From: Eurosta solidaginis
Taxonomy: Eukaryota; Arthropoda; Insecta; Diptera; Tephritidae
Assembly: GCF_040869045.1 (NCBI RefSeq)
Contig: NC_090319.1
Span: forward strand, 395,823,601 to 395,887,600
Direction: 5' to 3'
DNA length: 64,000 nt
The position numbers were made by a program, and so were the translations under genes. This document shows, piece by piece, positions 9,854 to 21,734 of the stretch (position 1 is the stretch's first letter; each line of letters opens with the position of its first letter). The notes under the pieces were generated by a model. It was not told where the DNA came from and ran no database searches. It saw only the letters and a program-made list of their open reading frames with translations.

Positions 9854-12800
9854 ATGCCGAAATCAGGAACAAACGTAGCACCTAGCTGCCGAATCTGCAA
9901 TAAACCGGACGATTCGGAAATGGTATGCTGCGACATATGCGATCAATGGTACCACTTTGTATGCGTAAACGTGACTGCTGAAATTGAGCACGAGGACTGG
10001 CGTTGCTTATACTGCTCAGTCGCCCCCAATACGTCCCTGTTGAATACAAGCACTAACGAGGCTAGTGGTGGCCCCCCGCCTTCTGGAAAGGCCAACGAAG
10101 GGCAGATAACTCACACTCGCGATCAACCATCGCTAGATGATCAACATTGCCGCACCTCAAAGACCTCTAACCGTGGTGATACAGGGGGTAAAGCACGTCG
10201 TCTCCAGGCTGAGGCCAAATTACTAGAAGAAGAACAAGAACTGCTGCAGCAAAAGGAAGCACTACTCGACAAACGTAGAAAACTCCTGCAACAAACAGAA
10301 GCAGAAGAAGATTCCGACCGGGATGAGGAGCTAAATGTGACCGCTGTACAAAAGTGGCTAAATGCAACTGGGATCACTCTACCCAATTCTGCGCCTTTCA
10401 AAACTCCGATGTCAAACCAGCAGCTCCCCAGCGGGCCACAAGTGAGCTCCCCCACAAAGTGTCAAAGAAGGGACAATTCGTAAAGCGACGATATTCAGCG
10501 TAATATGGAGTTTCTGATGCAAAAGCTCTCTACTCTTGAGCAACAATTGAAAACTCGAGCCGCGCCCGTAGGCAGCCCCACCTGGTTCCCTAACCTGACG
10601 CCGGATGGTGCTTCATTACCTAAACAATCTTCGACAGCAAGGCCAGTTGTACAATCACAACAACATCCCTGCCTTACAAATAACCAGCTGGCTGCACGCA
10701 AGGGTCTATGTAAGGAGCTTCCCAAATTCGACGGTAAGCCGGAGGAATGGCCTCTATTTGTAGCTACCTACCAGCAAACGACTGAACTGTGTGGGTTTTC
10801 AGAAGGGGAGAATTTAATTCGCTTACGCCAAGCGTTAGAGGGGCCGGCACGCAATGCCGTGCGTAACCTTCTCCTTCACGCCTCTTGTGTTCCTCAAATA
10901 ATAGAAACACTTCAAATGAAGTTCGGTCGACCCGAACTTATTATTAGCGTTCTCCTAGGTCGAATCAGGGATATACCAGCTGTCAAGGAAAACCGCCTTG
11001 AGACTCTTGTAGATTTGGCACTGGAAGTGCAAAATGTTTGCGCTACGATGAAAGCCTCAAACATGTTGTGCCACCTAAACAATCCAGAACTGGAACAGGA
11101 GTTGGTAGGCAAACTACCAGGCTTGCTCGCTGCATTCTGGGGCATGCACAAGCTGCAGCTACCTACGTGCAACCTCGAAAGCTTTGGAAACTGGCTCTTT
11201 CAGCTCGCGCAGGGAGCGAACAGCGTAATAGTGCCATTTAACATAACCAAGGGCCACACCAAGCGTGGATATCTCAACGCGCACACGAATGACCCCAAAC
11301 CAAAGGCTAAAGCGTGCTTAATATGCCTCGGAAATTGTACCTCTGCCGATAGATGCGTTGAGTTTCGGGGAATGCGCAGGGCGGAACGCTGGAGTTTAGT
11401 TCGGAGGCAAAAACTTTGTCGACGCTGCTTGAAAAGGCATAATAAATACCCATGTTCATCTACTACTGCCTGCAATGTAGATGGTTGCAACCTCACCCAT
11501 CACCCACTTCTGCATAAACAATCTACTATAGCCCTGGACAAAAACCTGCGTAACCCTTCAGTTAATGCACATAGCAGCGATGCTGATTCAATCCTCTTTC
11601 GTGTCTTACCGGTTACACTTTATGGTAACAATACGAAACTGGAAACATACGCCTTTTTCGATGACGGTTCCTCGCTAACGCTAATTGATGCCGAGCTGCA
11701 AAAGAGTTTGCATGTAGACGGGACCTCACACCCACTTTGCCTTAAATGGACGGCTGATGCACGCCGATACGAAGATGAGTCTCGTGTGTTTGATTTAGAA
11801 ATTTCGGCTGTTAGTTCCAACAAGCGTTTTGTTCTAAAAGATGTGTGAACAGTTCGCAGCCTTGAACTGCCGATGCAGACTGTTGATGTCAATAAGCTCC
11901 AAGACAAGTATGCATATCTAAAAGGCATCCCGTTGTCATCGTACGCTATTGCCGTACCAAGGCTCTTAATAGGACTGAATAATAGTCGGCTTAGCCAAAG
12001 TCTAAAAATAAGGGAAGGGTCAACAGATGAACCAATAGCCGAAAAAACTCGACTAGGGTGGACATTGAAAGGAGCCATAGCAACAAATGAAACACAATGC
12101 CAATTTGGCTACCACACATTCCATGCCTGCGACTGTGAAAACGCTGACAACGCTGAGTTATTGCAAATCGTTAAAAATAATATCTGCCTCGAAAACGTGG
12201 ACGTCTCTAATAAATCAGAAGCATTATCATCTGCCGAGGACAAATACGCGCTCGAACAGCTCAAAACCAACACGAAACGCGTAGATGGTCGCTACGAAAC
12301 TGGTCTGCTCTGGAAGTGCGGTACTACTTCGCATCCTGACAGCCTACCGATGGCACTTCGACGAGCCAAATGCCTGCAAGCAAAACTGCAAAGGAATCCT
12401 GTACTGGCCGAAACACTCTCAGCTAAAGTAACTACATACGTAGATAAAGGGTACGCGAAGCAGCTTCCGATTGCATCATTGTCGAAAGGTAAGGCTTGGT
12501 ATCTACCAATATTTCCTGTATATAACGCAAACAAACCGGGGAAGGTGCGAATAGTCTGGGATGCAGCTGCCAAAGCGAATAACATATCTCTTAACTCTAT
12601 GTTGCTCAAGGGACCCGATCAACTAACATGTCTGGTGTCGGTTCTTCGAAGATTTCGGCAACGCGCAGTGGCGGTGAGCGGTGATATCGAAGAAATGTTT
12701 CACCAGATTCAAATACGTTCTCAAGACCAAGACTACCAACGCTTTCTTTGGCTCGACCCTGGCGCTGCCGAACCATCGGTGTTCGTTATGACGGTAATGA

Positions 12801-15547
12801 CCTTTGGCGCCACTTGTTCGCCCAGTAGTGCGCAGTATGTTAAAAACTTAAACGCAGACGAGTACCGCAACCTCTACCCTCGGGCCGTCGATTGCATTGT
12901 CAACAACCATTATGTCGATGATATGCTGGACAGCGTGGATTCAGAATCAGAGGCAATTCAGTTGGCTAAAGAAGTAAGTCTTATTCATGCACAAGGCGGG
13001 TTTAATATTAGGAGTTGGCGGTCAAACTCCGAAGAGGTTCTAAAAGCGTTGAAAACCGCTGCCACCGACTCTGAGATCAATTTCAATACCAGTGCTGAAA
13101 TACCTGCAGAAAAAATCCTAGGTCTTTGGTGGAACGCTGGGGATGATTGTTTTACTTTCCGGGTGGCTCACCACCATCAGAGTTCGGGACTACTAAAGGC
13201 AGATCATCACCCTACCAAAAGAGAGGTGCTGAGATTAGTTATGAGTGCGTTTGATCCCCTAGGAATGCTGGGTTTTTTTGTAATATACGCTAAGGTTGTT
13301 TTGCAGGATATATGGCGCTCTGGGTGTCAATGGGATGACAAAATTCGAGACGACCAGCGCTGCAGCTGGTTAAAATGGATTGAACAAATTAGTAAAATTG
13401 AAAAATTACAGATCCCACGCTGTTACTTCAAGAGTCTTAGCCCTGAATCCGAGTTGGAGCTACACGTGTTTGTTGACGCCAGTGAGAATGCATTCGCAGC
13501 GGTGTGCTATCTGCGCCACACTTTATACGGTGAAGTCCAGTGTATATTAATAGGTAGCAAAGCGAAGGTGGCGCCGTTAAAAATGCTCTCTATCCATCGA
13601 CTTGAGCTGCAGGCAGCAGTTATAGGAGCAAGGCTGGCCGCTAGTGTAATTAGGTCACATACATTGCATATCAAAAGAAGTACCTTCTGGACAGACTCTC
13701 GCACCGTACTTTCGTGGATCCGTTCCGATCACAGGCGCTACTCACAGTTCGTGGCCTTCCGGGTAAGTGAGATACTGGAGCTAACCGAAACAGACAGCTG
13801 GCGATGGGTTCCTTCAGCGGAGAACGTGGCCGATGATGCGACTAAGTGGCAGACAGCTCCCGTTATTTCAAACGAAACTCGCTGGTTTAACGGCCCGGAA
13901 TTCTTAAAATGTAACCCGCAACACTGGCCAAGCAACATCCCGATCGCAGATACAACTCAAGAAGAGCTCAGAGCGAAATATGTCGGTTTTCACGACCGAG
14001 CACAACTGGACGACAGACCATTGGGGATATATGTACGTTTTTCAAGATGGACGCGCTTATTACGCGCAACCGCAACCGTTCTATTAGTAGCCCGTACGTG
14101 GAAATCATATCGACGAGGGGATCCAGCAGTAAACCTATTAGAAAAGAACGATTTAAAGCACGCCGAAACCCTTCTGTGGAAGGAGGCCCAACACGACGCA
14201 TATTCCGACGAAATCTCTCTACTTGCTAATGGAAAGCCAATCGACCGGACAAGCACTATCTATAAGCTGTCACCGTATATCGACGATAAATCGTTGCTTA
14301 GACTAGAAGGAAGAGTAAAGATAGCTGGGCTGCCCGACCCCATCATTCTACCGAGGAATCATAACATCACTAAACTAATAGTCTCCGATTATCACATCAG
14401 ATACCGACATGCCAACTCTGAGACAGTCGTTAATGAAGTACGCCAAGTATTTTGGATCCCCAGACTTCGCGTTTTAGTTAACATAATACGCAGAGAATGC
14501 CAAATTTGTCTTAACAACAGGGCCACACCACAGCCACCGAAAATGAGCCCTCTTCCCCTGGCTAGAGTGACACCCTTCAATCGCCCATTCTCTTATGTAG
14601 GCGTCGATTACTTCGGTCCAATATCAGTGGCGGTACGACGGAGCACAGAGAAGAGGTATGGCGTGCTTTTACCGTGTTTAACGACTAGAGCCGTGCACAT
14701 AGAGATAGCACATTCACTTACGTCAGATTCATGCATCATAGCTATCCGGAGCTTCATGGCAAGGCGTGGTACCCCCCTCGAGTTCTGGAGTGACAACGCC
14801 ACTAACTTCAAGGCGGCGCAGAATGAACTGTCAACCGCTTTCAGTGCCATGGACAGACATAAAATGGTGAGCAACTTTACGAGTTCTTTCACAACTTGGA
14901 GGTTTATACCGCCAGCATCGCCGCATATGGGTGGAGCCTGGGAACGCCTAGTAAGATCTGTAAAAAACACTCTTTCTAAGATACTGCCATCTTTACGTCC
15001 TTCTGATGAACAACTCCGTGGGGCGCTGATGGAAGTCGAAACAATTGTCAATTAGCGCCCTCTAACATACATACCTCTGGGTCATGAAGACGACGAAGCT
15101 CTCACTCCCAACCATTTTTTGTTAGGCAGCTCGAGTGGAATGAAGCCCTTAGTAGAATTTTCGAACGACCCCGCACATATGCGCAGAGGCTGGAGGTATG
15201 CACAACAAGTGGCAGACATGTTCTGGGGCCGTTGGTTACGTGAGTATTTGCCGATGATCACGCGGCGCACAAAGTGGTTCGAGAGAGTTAAACCTATCGA
15301 GGAGGGAGATGTCGTGTACATAGTCGATCCAAATGGACCCAGAAACTGCTGGCCAAAGGGAAGAGTGCTCTCAGTCAAGAAAAGCCTTGATGGACAGGTA
15401 AGAAGTGCGAGAGTTAAAACATGCGCCGGTATCTACGAGCGGCCGGCGACGAAACTCGCCGTACTTTCCATAAATGTATCAGGAGGAGAGGTAGATCATG
15501 AAGATATACCGGGGGGGAGTGTTACGAAAGATACGGCAGCACCATAG
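9854..15547 (+). pseudogene. BEL/Pao gag-pol, one frame with three nonsense codons
   Basis: All blocks lie in one frame of 1898 codons from ATG 9854 to the TAG at 15545-15547. Order: PHD-type zinc finger (CRICNKPDDSEMVCCDICDQ, residues 12-55); acidic coiled-coil (LLEEEQELLQQKEALLDKRR, about 118-160); the DUF1759 gag fold (LPKFDGKPEEWPLFVATYQQ, from about 292); Cys/His knuckles (CLICLGNC, CRRCLKRH, about 475-555); A17 protease (YAFFDDGSSLTLID); RT with YVDDMLDS near 12915; RNase H (VFVDASENAFAAVCYL); integrase with HHCC finger and D,D,E core (GVDYFGPI, FWSDNATNF, GGAWERLVRSVK). In-frame stops TAA 10481-10483, TGA 11846-11848 and TAG 15053-15055 interrupt it; no frameshifts. It therefore looks inactive unless the stops are read through or are sequence errors. 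Confidence 0.93.
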
Positions 15548-15843
15548 TCTACACACATATGTACGCGTAGCTGTCAACGTTCACTTTCGACGTTTTTCTT
15601 TCTTGTTCGTTTGTTATCATCCTTAACTAAAACTTCCTTTTTACATTGTCTGCCATCGAGACAACGTGTTCTGGAAACTTAATCCTAGGAAATCACCAAG
15701 AATACCAAAGTAAGAACCATTGGTACATTTATAATGAATTCTTTGTAACTATTGTTGTTTGAATAAATAGATATTTTAAACGCCGCATAATAAATTGCAT
15801 GTTGTAGAAAATTTGGGCCTGGTGGTTGCTAGGATTCGCAACA
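15520..15843 (+). repeat. 3' LTR of BEL/Pao element
   Basis: Partner of 9492-9815. Preceded by the G-rich polypurine tract and followed by the CTACC duplication. Confidence 0.97.
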
Positions 15844-15848
15844 CTACC

Positions 15849-16150
15849 TAAAATCATGTATACCTGGGATCTTTTATCTCCTTATTACTGTTCCTCAGCC
15901 ACATTTTTTCGGTTTTTTTTAAATGAGTATGTTGTGCTTTAAGTAGACCTTTTTTCGATGCATCGCTGCATCAGGTAGGTAGCTACCCGCCGCCCTCTAT
16001 CGACCGAAATAGCGCGAAATGATCTACATTAGCCTGGTGCAAAAATGCAAAATTTTCAAATCGCTATAACTTCTACAAAACCAAATATTTTTGATTCGTA
16101 ATTGCATTTTTTTTTATAGAAAAAATTTTTTTTTTGTTGACCTGTGTAAT
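15849..16150. other. non-coding DNA between two retroelements
   Basis: No gene seen. It is the continuation of the DNA at 9301-9491 before the BEL insertion; ends in T-runs at the edge of gypsy element A. Confidence 0.4.
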
Positions 16151-16364
16151 AGGTTTGTTTAATGAAATAGTTTTGTCAGGATGTATCGATGTAATATTAA
16201 TAAAGTTATACAATGAATGTGATTTAATGAATTTTAATATTGTACACAAGCTCGGATAATTATGACTCTTCGGCAACTCGTTACTGACTGACTCCTTCGT
16301 TAACCCGGCTGTTGGAGTTGAATATTTTATGATGATGCAGGGTTGCATGTTTTTGTACTTGACA
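16151..16364 (-). repeat. 3' LTR of gypsy element A
   Basis: Matches 31180-31397 apart from a 4-bp gap (AACCCGGCTG versus AACCCAAGCGGCTG) and a few substitutions. The pol frame of A runs into it and ends at 16327. Confidence 0.88.
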
Positions 16365-17155
16365 TATCGGCCGATCCTGATAACAAATCGTCCCTGATTT
16401 GGGACTCATCGTCATCTAGTTCGGGAGGAGTGGAGCACCAAGGCTTAATTTTGTCCGCTGAAAATACTGAACAAAATTTTCGTGCTGTTGTTTGCATGCC
16501 GGGAATGTCCTCGATTAAATAGCGATCGTGCCACAGAACTTTTACAACTTGGTAAGGCGAGCGATATTTGGGCTCCCTCTTTCGTGGCTCCCTGGCTGAA
16601 GGTTCATTTTCAATAACTACGAGGTAATTTTCGTTATATAGCTTAGGCTTGACGTGTTTGTGATCAAAAAGATCTTTCCACTTGGATCGTTCGTGTGCTA
16701 TGTTGTTCAGCGATTTCAGACGTTTTTCAACAATAGGCATATGTTGTTCTTGGACGTCGGTCTCATCATTAACTGCTGCTACAAGTCGGTTATGAACGAT
16801 GTTTCGAAGATCGAAGTCAAAAACTAATTCATTCGGACTATATCCTGATGTAGAGTTTACTTATATAGGACAAAATTGTTTGATTAGAAAGTTCAACTTG
16901 CCCATTTGCACGAGGGGTTCGAACAGCAGTCTTGACGTGCTGAATTCCGTTGATTTCGCAAAATGCTTCAAAAGATTTCGAGGTGAACGCTGTACCTCTA
17001 TCGGTTATGATTTTCGTTGGTAGACCGAGATAACTAGTCAGATCGTGAAGAGCTTGAATGACGTGTGTAGTTTTTGTGTCTCGCTCTGCCTTTACCACCA
17101 AAAACTTTGTAAAAGCGTAGGATATCGCCAAAATATAACAATTGTCCTTCTTGCT
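16327..17155 (-). pseudogene. gypsy A integrase, core and C-terminal part
   Basis: Minus-strand blocks: DNCYILAISYAFTKFLVVKA, GLPTKIITDRGTAFTSKSFE (catalytic Asp), VRTPRANGQVELSNQTILSY (catalytic Glu changed context), then a deletion of roughly 40 residues and a stop near 16838, then GYSPNELVFDF and the C-terminal domain (KYRSPYQVVKVLWHDRYLIE) to the stop at 16327 inside the LTR. Cut on its 5' side at 17155 by the captured receptor DNA. Confidence 0.85.
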
Positions 17156-17177
17156 ATTTTAATTAATACACAACAAA
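17156..17177 (+). repeat. left stub of captured receptor intron, including the 14-bp duplication
   Basis: 22 bp identical to 35465-35486 in intron 2 of the glutamate receptor gene. The last 14 bp (TAATACACAACAAA, 17164-17177) are repeated at 21324-21337 on the other side of the 438-bp array. Confidence 0.75.
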
Positions 17178-20100
17178 TTGATATTAGAGAAAAATTGTAA
17201 GTTTACAAACGGCGATGGTTACTAGGACATGTTTCTGAATTTCACTTCTTCATCAGCTAGCTTTTCGGGAGCTGAGCGTTGAACTCGAGTCTCCAACATT
17301 CATATCAGTGCAAGCCTTTTTTAGCTGCTACGCCATATGAATGTTCCGTTGTTCGCTGTACAATTGGTCTCTAAGAGTTGCCTTTTTTGTTTATATTCCT
17401 TTTGATCACCATGTAGGCACATACACTCTGTATGTAGTTTATTCCTAATGGTGTGGATATGATTTTTAGGCGTGCTTTTGAAAGCTTAGTAACATTTGTT
17501 CGGATTTTTACAGTATTTGTTTTTAATACTTCCGCTGTTACTATTATATCAATATGATCATATGTATTTAATTAGCGAGCTTTGCTCATATTGCTTTATA
17601 CAATGGTTTTTGTAATTGATATTAGAGAAAAATTGTAAGTTTACAAACGGCGATGGTTACTAGGACATGTTTCTGAATTTCACTTCTTCATCAGCTAGCT
17701 TTTCGGGAGCTGAGCGTTGAACTCGAGTCTCCAACATTCATATCAGTGCAAGCCTTTTTTAGCTGCTACGCCATATGAATGTTCCGTTGTTCGCTGTACA
17801 ATTGGTCTCTAAGAGTTGCCTTTTTTGTTTATATTCCTTTTGATCACCATGTAGGCACATACACTCTGTATGTAGTTTATTCCTAATGGTGTGGATATGA
17901 TTTTTAGGCGTGCTTTTGAAAGCTTAGTAACATTTGTTCGGATTTTTACAGTATTTGTTTTTAATACTTCCGCTGTTACTATTATATCAATATGATCATA
18001 TGTATTTAATTAGCGAGCTTTGCTCATATTGCTTTATACAATGGTTTTTGTAATTGATATTAGAGAAAAATTGTAAGTTTACAAACGGCGATGGTTACTA
18101 GGACATGTTTCTGAATTTCACTTCTTCATCAGCTAGCTTTTCGGGAGCTGAGCGTTGAACTCGAGTCTCCAACATTCATATCAGTGCAAGCCTTTTTTAG
18201 CTGCTACGCCATATGAATGTTCCGTTGTTCGCTGTACAATTGGTCTCTAAGAGTTGCCTTTTTTGTTTATATTCCTTTTGATCACCATGTAGGCACATAC
18301 ACTCTGTATGTAGTTTATTCCTAATGGTGTGGATATGATTTTTAGGCGTGCTTTTGAAAGCTTAGTAACATTTGTTCGGATTTTTACAGTATTTGTTTTT
18401 AATACTTCCGCTGTTACTATTATATCAATATGATCATATGTATTTAATTAGCGAGCTTTGCTCATATTGCTTTATACAATGGTTTTTGTAATTGATATTA
18501 GAGAAAAATTGTAAGTTTACAAACGGCGATGGTTACTAGGACATGTTTCTGAATTTCACTTCTTCATCAGCTAGCTTTTCGGGAGCTGAGCGTTGAACTC
18601 GAGTCTCCAACATTCATATCAGTGCAAGCCTTTTTTAGCTGCTACGCCATATGAATGTTCCGTTGTTCGCTGTACAATTGGTCTCTAAGAGTTGCCTTTT
18701 TTGTTTATATTCCTTTTGATCACCATGTAGGCACATACACTCTGTATGTAGTTTATTCCTAATGGTGTGGATATGATTTTTAGGCGTGCTTTTGAAAGCT
18801 TAGTAACATTTGTTCGGATTTTTACAGTATTTGTTTTTAATACTTCCGCTGTTACTATTATATCAATATGATCATATGTATTTAATTAGCGAGCTTTGCT
18901 CATATTGCTTTATACAATGGTTTTTGTAATTGATATTAGAGAAAAATTGTAAGTTTACAAACGGCGATGGTTACTAGGACATGTTTCTGAATTTCACTTC
19001 TTCATCAGCTAGCTTTTCGGGAGCTGAGCGTTGAACTCGAGTCTCCAAAATTCATATCAGTGCAAGCCTTTTTTAGCTGCTACGCCATATGAATGTTCCG
19101 TTGTTCGCTGTACAATTGGTCTCTAAGAGTTGCCTTTTTTGTTTATATTCCTTTTGATCACCATGTAGGCACATACACTCTGTATGTAGTTTATTCCTAA
19201 TGGTGTGGATATGATTTTTAGGCGTGCTTTTGAAAGCTTAGTAACATTTGTTCGGATTTTTACAGTATTTGTTTTTAATACTTCCGCTGTTACTATTATA
19301 TCAATATGATCATATGTATTTAATTAGCGAGCTTTGCTCATATTGCTTTATACAATGGTTTTTGTAATTGATATTAGAGAAAAATTGTAAGTTTACAAAC
19401 GGCGATGGTTACTAGGACATGTTTCTGAATTTCACTTCTTCATCAGCTAGCTTTTCGGGAGCTGAGCGTTGAACTCGAGTCTCCAACATTCATATCAGTG
19501 CAAGCCTTTTTTAGCTGCTACGCCATATGAATGTTCCGTTGTTCGCTGTACAATTGGTCTCTAAGAGTTGCCTTTTTTGTTTATATTCCTTTTGATCACC
19601 ATGTAGGCACATACACTCTGTATGTAGTTTATTCCTAATGGTGTGGATATGATTTTTAGGCGTGCTTTTGAAAGCTTAGTAACATTTGTTCGGATTTTTA
19701 CAGTATTTGTTTTTAATACTTCCGCTGTTACTATTATATCAATATGATCATATGTATTTAATTAGCGAGCTTTGCTCATATTGCTTTATACAATGGTTTT
19801 TGTAATTGATATTAGAGAAAAATTGTAAGTTTACAAACGGCGATGGTTACTAGGACATGTTTCTGAATTTCACTTCTTCATCAGCTAGCTTTTCGGGAGC
19901 TGAGCGTTGAACTCGAGTCTCCAACATTCATATCAGTGCAATAACAATTACAAAAACCATTGTATAAAGCAATATGAGCAAAGCTCGCTAATTAAATACA
20001 TATGATCATATTGATATAATAGTAACAGCGGAAGTATTAAAAACAAATACTGTAAAAATCCGAACAAATGTTACTAAGCTTTCAAAAGCACGCCTAAAAA

Positions 20101-21323
20101 TCATATCCACACCATTAGGAATAAACTACATACAGAGTGTATGTGCCTACATGGTGATCAAAAGGAATATAAACAAAAAAGGCAACTCTTAGAGACCAAT
20201 TGTACAGCGAACAACGGAACATTCATATGGCGTAGCAGCTAAAAAAGGCTTGCACTGATATGAATGTTGGAGACTCGAGTTCAACGCTCAGCTCCCGAAA
20301 AGCTAGCTGATGAAGAAGTGAAATTCAGAAACATGTCCTAGTAACCATCGCCGTTTGTAAACTTACAATTTTTCTCTAATATCAATTACAAAAACCATTG
20401 TATAAAGCAATATGAGCAAAGCTCGCTAATTAAATACATATGATCATATTGATATAATAGTAACAGCGGAAGTATTAAAAACAAATACTGTAAAAATTCG
20501 AACAAATGTTACTAAGCTTTCAAAAGCACGCCTAAAAATCATATCCACACCATTAGGAATAAACTACATACAGAGTGTATGTGCCTACATGGTGATCAAA
20601 AGGAATATAAACAAAAAAGGCAACTCTTAGAGACCAATTGTACAGCGAACAACGGAATATTCATATGGCGTAGCAGCTAAAAAAGGCTTGCACTGATATG
20701 AATGTTGGAGACTCGAGTTCAACGCTCAGCTCCCGAAAAGCTAGCTGATGAAGAAGTGAAATTCAGAAACATGTCCTAGTAACCATCGCCGTTTGTAAAC
20801 TTACAATTTTTCTCTAATATCAATTACAAAAACCATTGTATAAAGCAATATGAGCAAAGCTCGCTAATTAAATACATATGATCATATTGATATAATAGTA
20901 ACAGCGGAAGTATTAAAAACAAATACTGTAAAAATCCGAACAAATGTTACTAAGCTTTCAAAAGCACGCCTAAAAATCATATCCACACCATTAGGAATAA
21001 ACTACATACAGAGTGTATGTGCCTACATGGTGATCAAAAGGAATATAAACAAAAAAGGCAACTCTTAGAGACCAATTGTACAGCGAACAACGGAACATTC
21101 ATATGGCGTAGCAGCTAAAAAAGGCTTGCACTGATATGAATGTTGGAGACTCGAGTTCAACGCTCAGCTCCCGAAAAGCTAGCTGATGAAGAAGTGAAAT
21201 TCAGAAACATGTCCTAGTAACCATCGCCGTTTGTAAACTTACAATTTTTCTCTAATATCAATTACAAAAACCATTGTATAAAGCAATATGAGCAAAGCTC
21301 GCTAATTAAATACATACATATGA
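17178..21323. repeat. head-to-head tandem array of 438-bp units
   Basis: Six complete forward units start at 17178, 17616, 18054, 18492, 18930 and 19368, and a seventh from 19806 stops after 135 bp. From about 19945 the same unit runs in the opposite orientation: 19945, 20383 and 20821 complete, then a short partial to about 21315. Units are almost identical (single-base changes such as CCAAAATTC at about 19046, TTCGAAC at about 20497, AATATTC at about 20657), which shows recent amplification or homogenisation. Each unit has an internal inverted repeat (AACATTCATAT / ATATGAATGTT) and no coding frame. The whole array is flanked by the 14-bp direct repeat TAATACACAACAAA. I do not recognise the unit. 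Confidence 0.95.
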
Positions 21324-21733
21324 TAATACACAACAAAGTTAAAAGTTTTTTGCAACAAGATAGTCAGAATTTAAAATAATACACTTTATGCGTAAAAAAA
21401 CTGTTCACTTGTTCTTAAGCAGATTGACACAACTAAAAATAGTACTCTTTAGTTGATAGAGCGCAAGCGATGCAATCAACACCAAAACTGACATAACGGT
21501 AATTTTCCAGTTAAAGAAGAAAATAATGACAACGAAATTTAAGGGGCAGTTAGAGATGTGTACTGTGAATTGGTTTATGGAAAAAAACCGATTTTGAAAA
21601 ATTTTAAGTTGTGACTCTTTTGTAGTTAGTGTGCGATATATTTTGTTATAAGTACAATTAATATACATTTTTTAGAACGGCGTTGGTGGAATCTTTGGTC
21701 CTTCTTCTCGTCACAGTGCCAAGCACTTGACTA
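21324..21733 (+). pseudogene. captured fragment of the glutamate receptor gene (end of intron 2 plus start of exon 3)
   Basis: 410 bp that match 35473-35882 with no difference I could see. It contains the right part of the intronic TA-flanked MITE, the splice acceptor TTTTTTAG, and exon 3 codons GVGGIFGPSSRHSAKHLT. It stops abruptly at CTTGACTA, where element A pol resumes (reverse strand). The retained intron shows it came from DNA or unspliced RNA. The 87-codon minus-strand frame at 21405-21668 (same at 35554-35817) is not a gene. Confidence 0.92.
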
Positions 21734-21734
21734 C

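Larger units (their letters stand above)
9492..15843 (+). mobile_element. full-length BEL/Pao LTR retrotransposon
   Basis: 6352 bp between direct 324-bp LTRs that start TGTTACGAA and end TTCGCAACA. The flanks are a 5-bp duplication CTACC (9487-9491, 15844-15848). The LTRs differ at only two positions (about 0.6 %), so the insertion is recent. A purine tract GGGGGGGAG (15511-15519) directly precedes the 3' LTR. One long frame covers gag, protease, RT, RNase H and integrase. No env-like gene. I could not identify the primer-binding site (sequence after the LTR is AACTTTAAAATATT). Confidence 0.97.

Noticed and set aside
10141..10455. Ser-rich minus-strand ORF
   Set aside because: Antisense to the glutamate-rich coiled-coil of BEL gag.
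17178..21323. CRISPR-like or gene-cluster array
   Set aside because: 438-bp contiguous units without spacers, in a eukaryotic context, with no coding frame.
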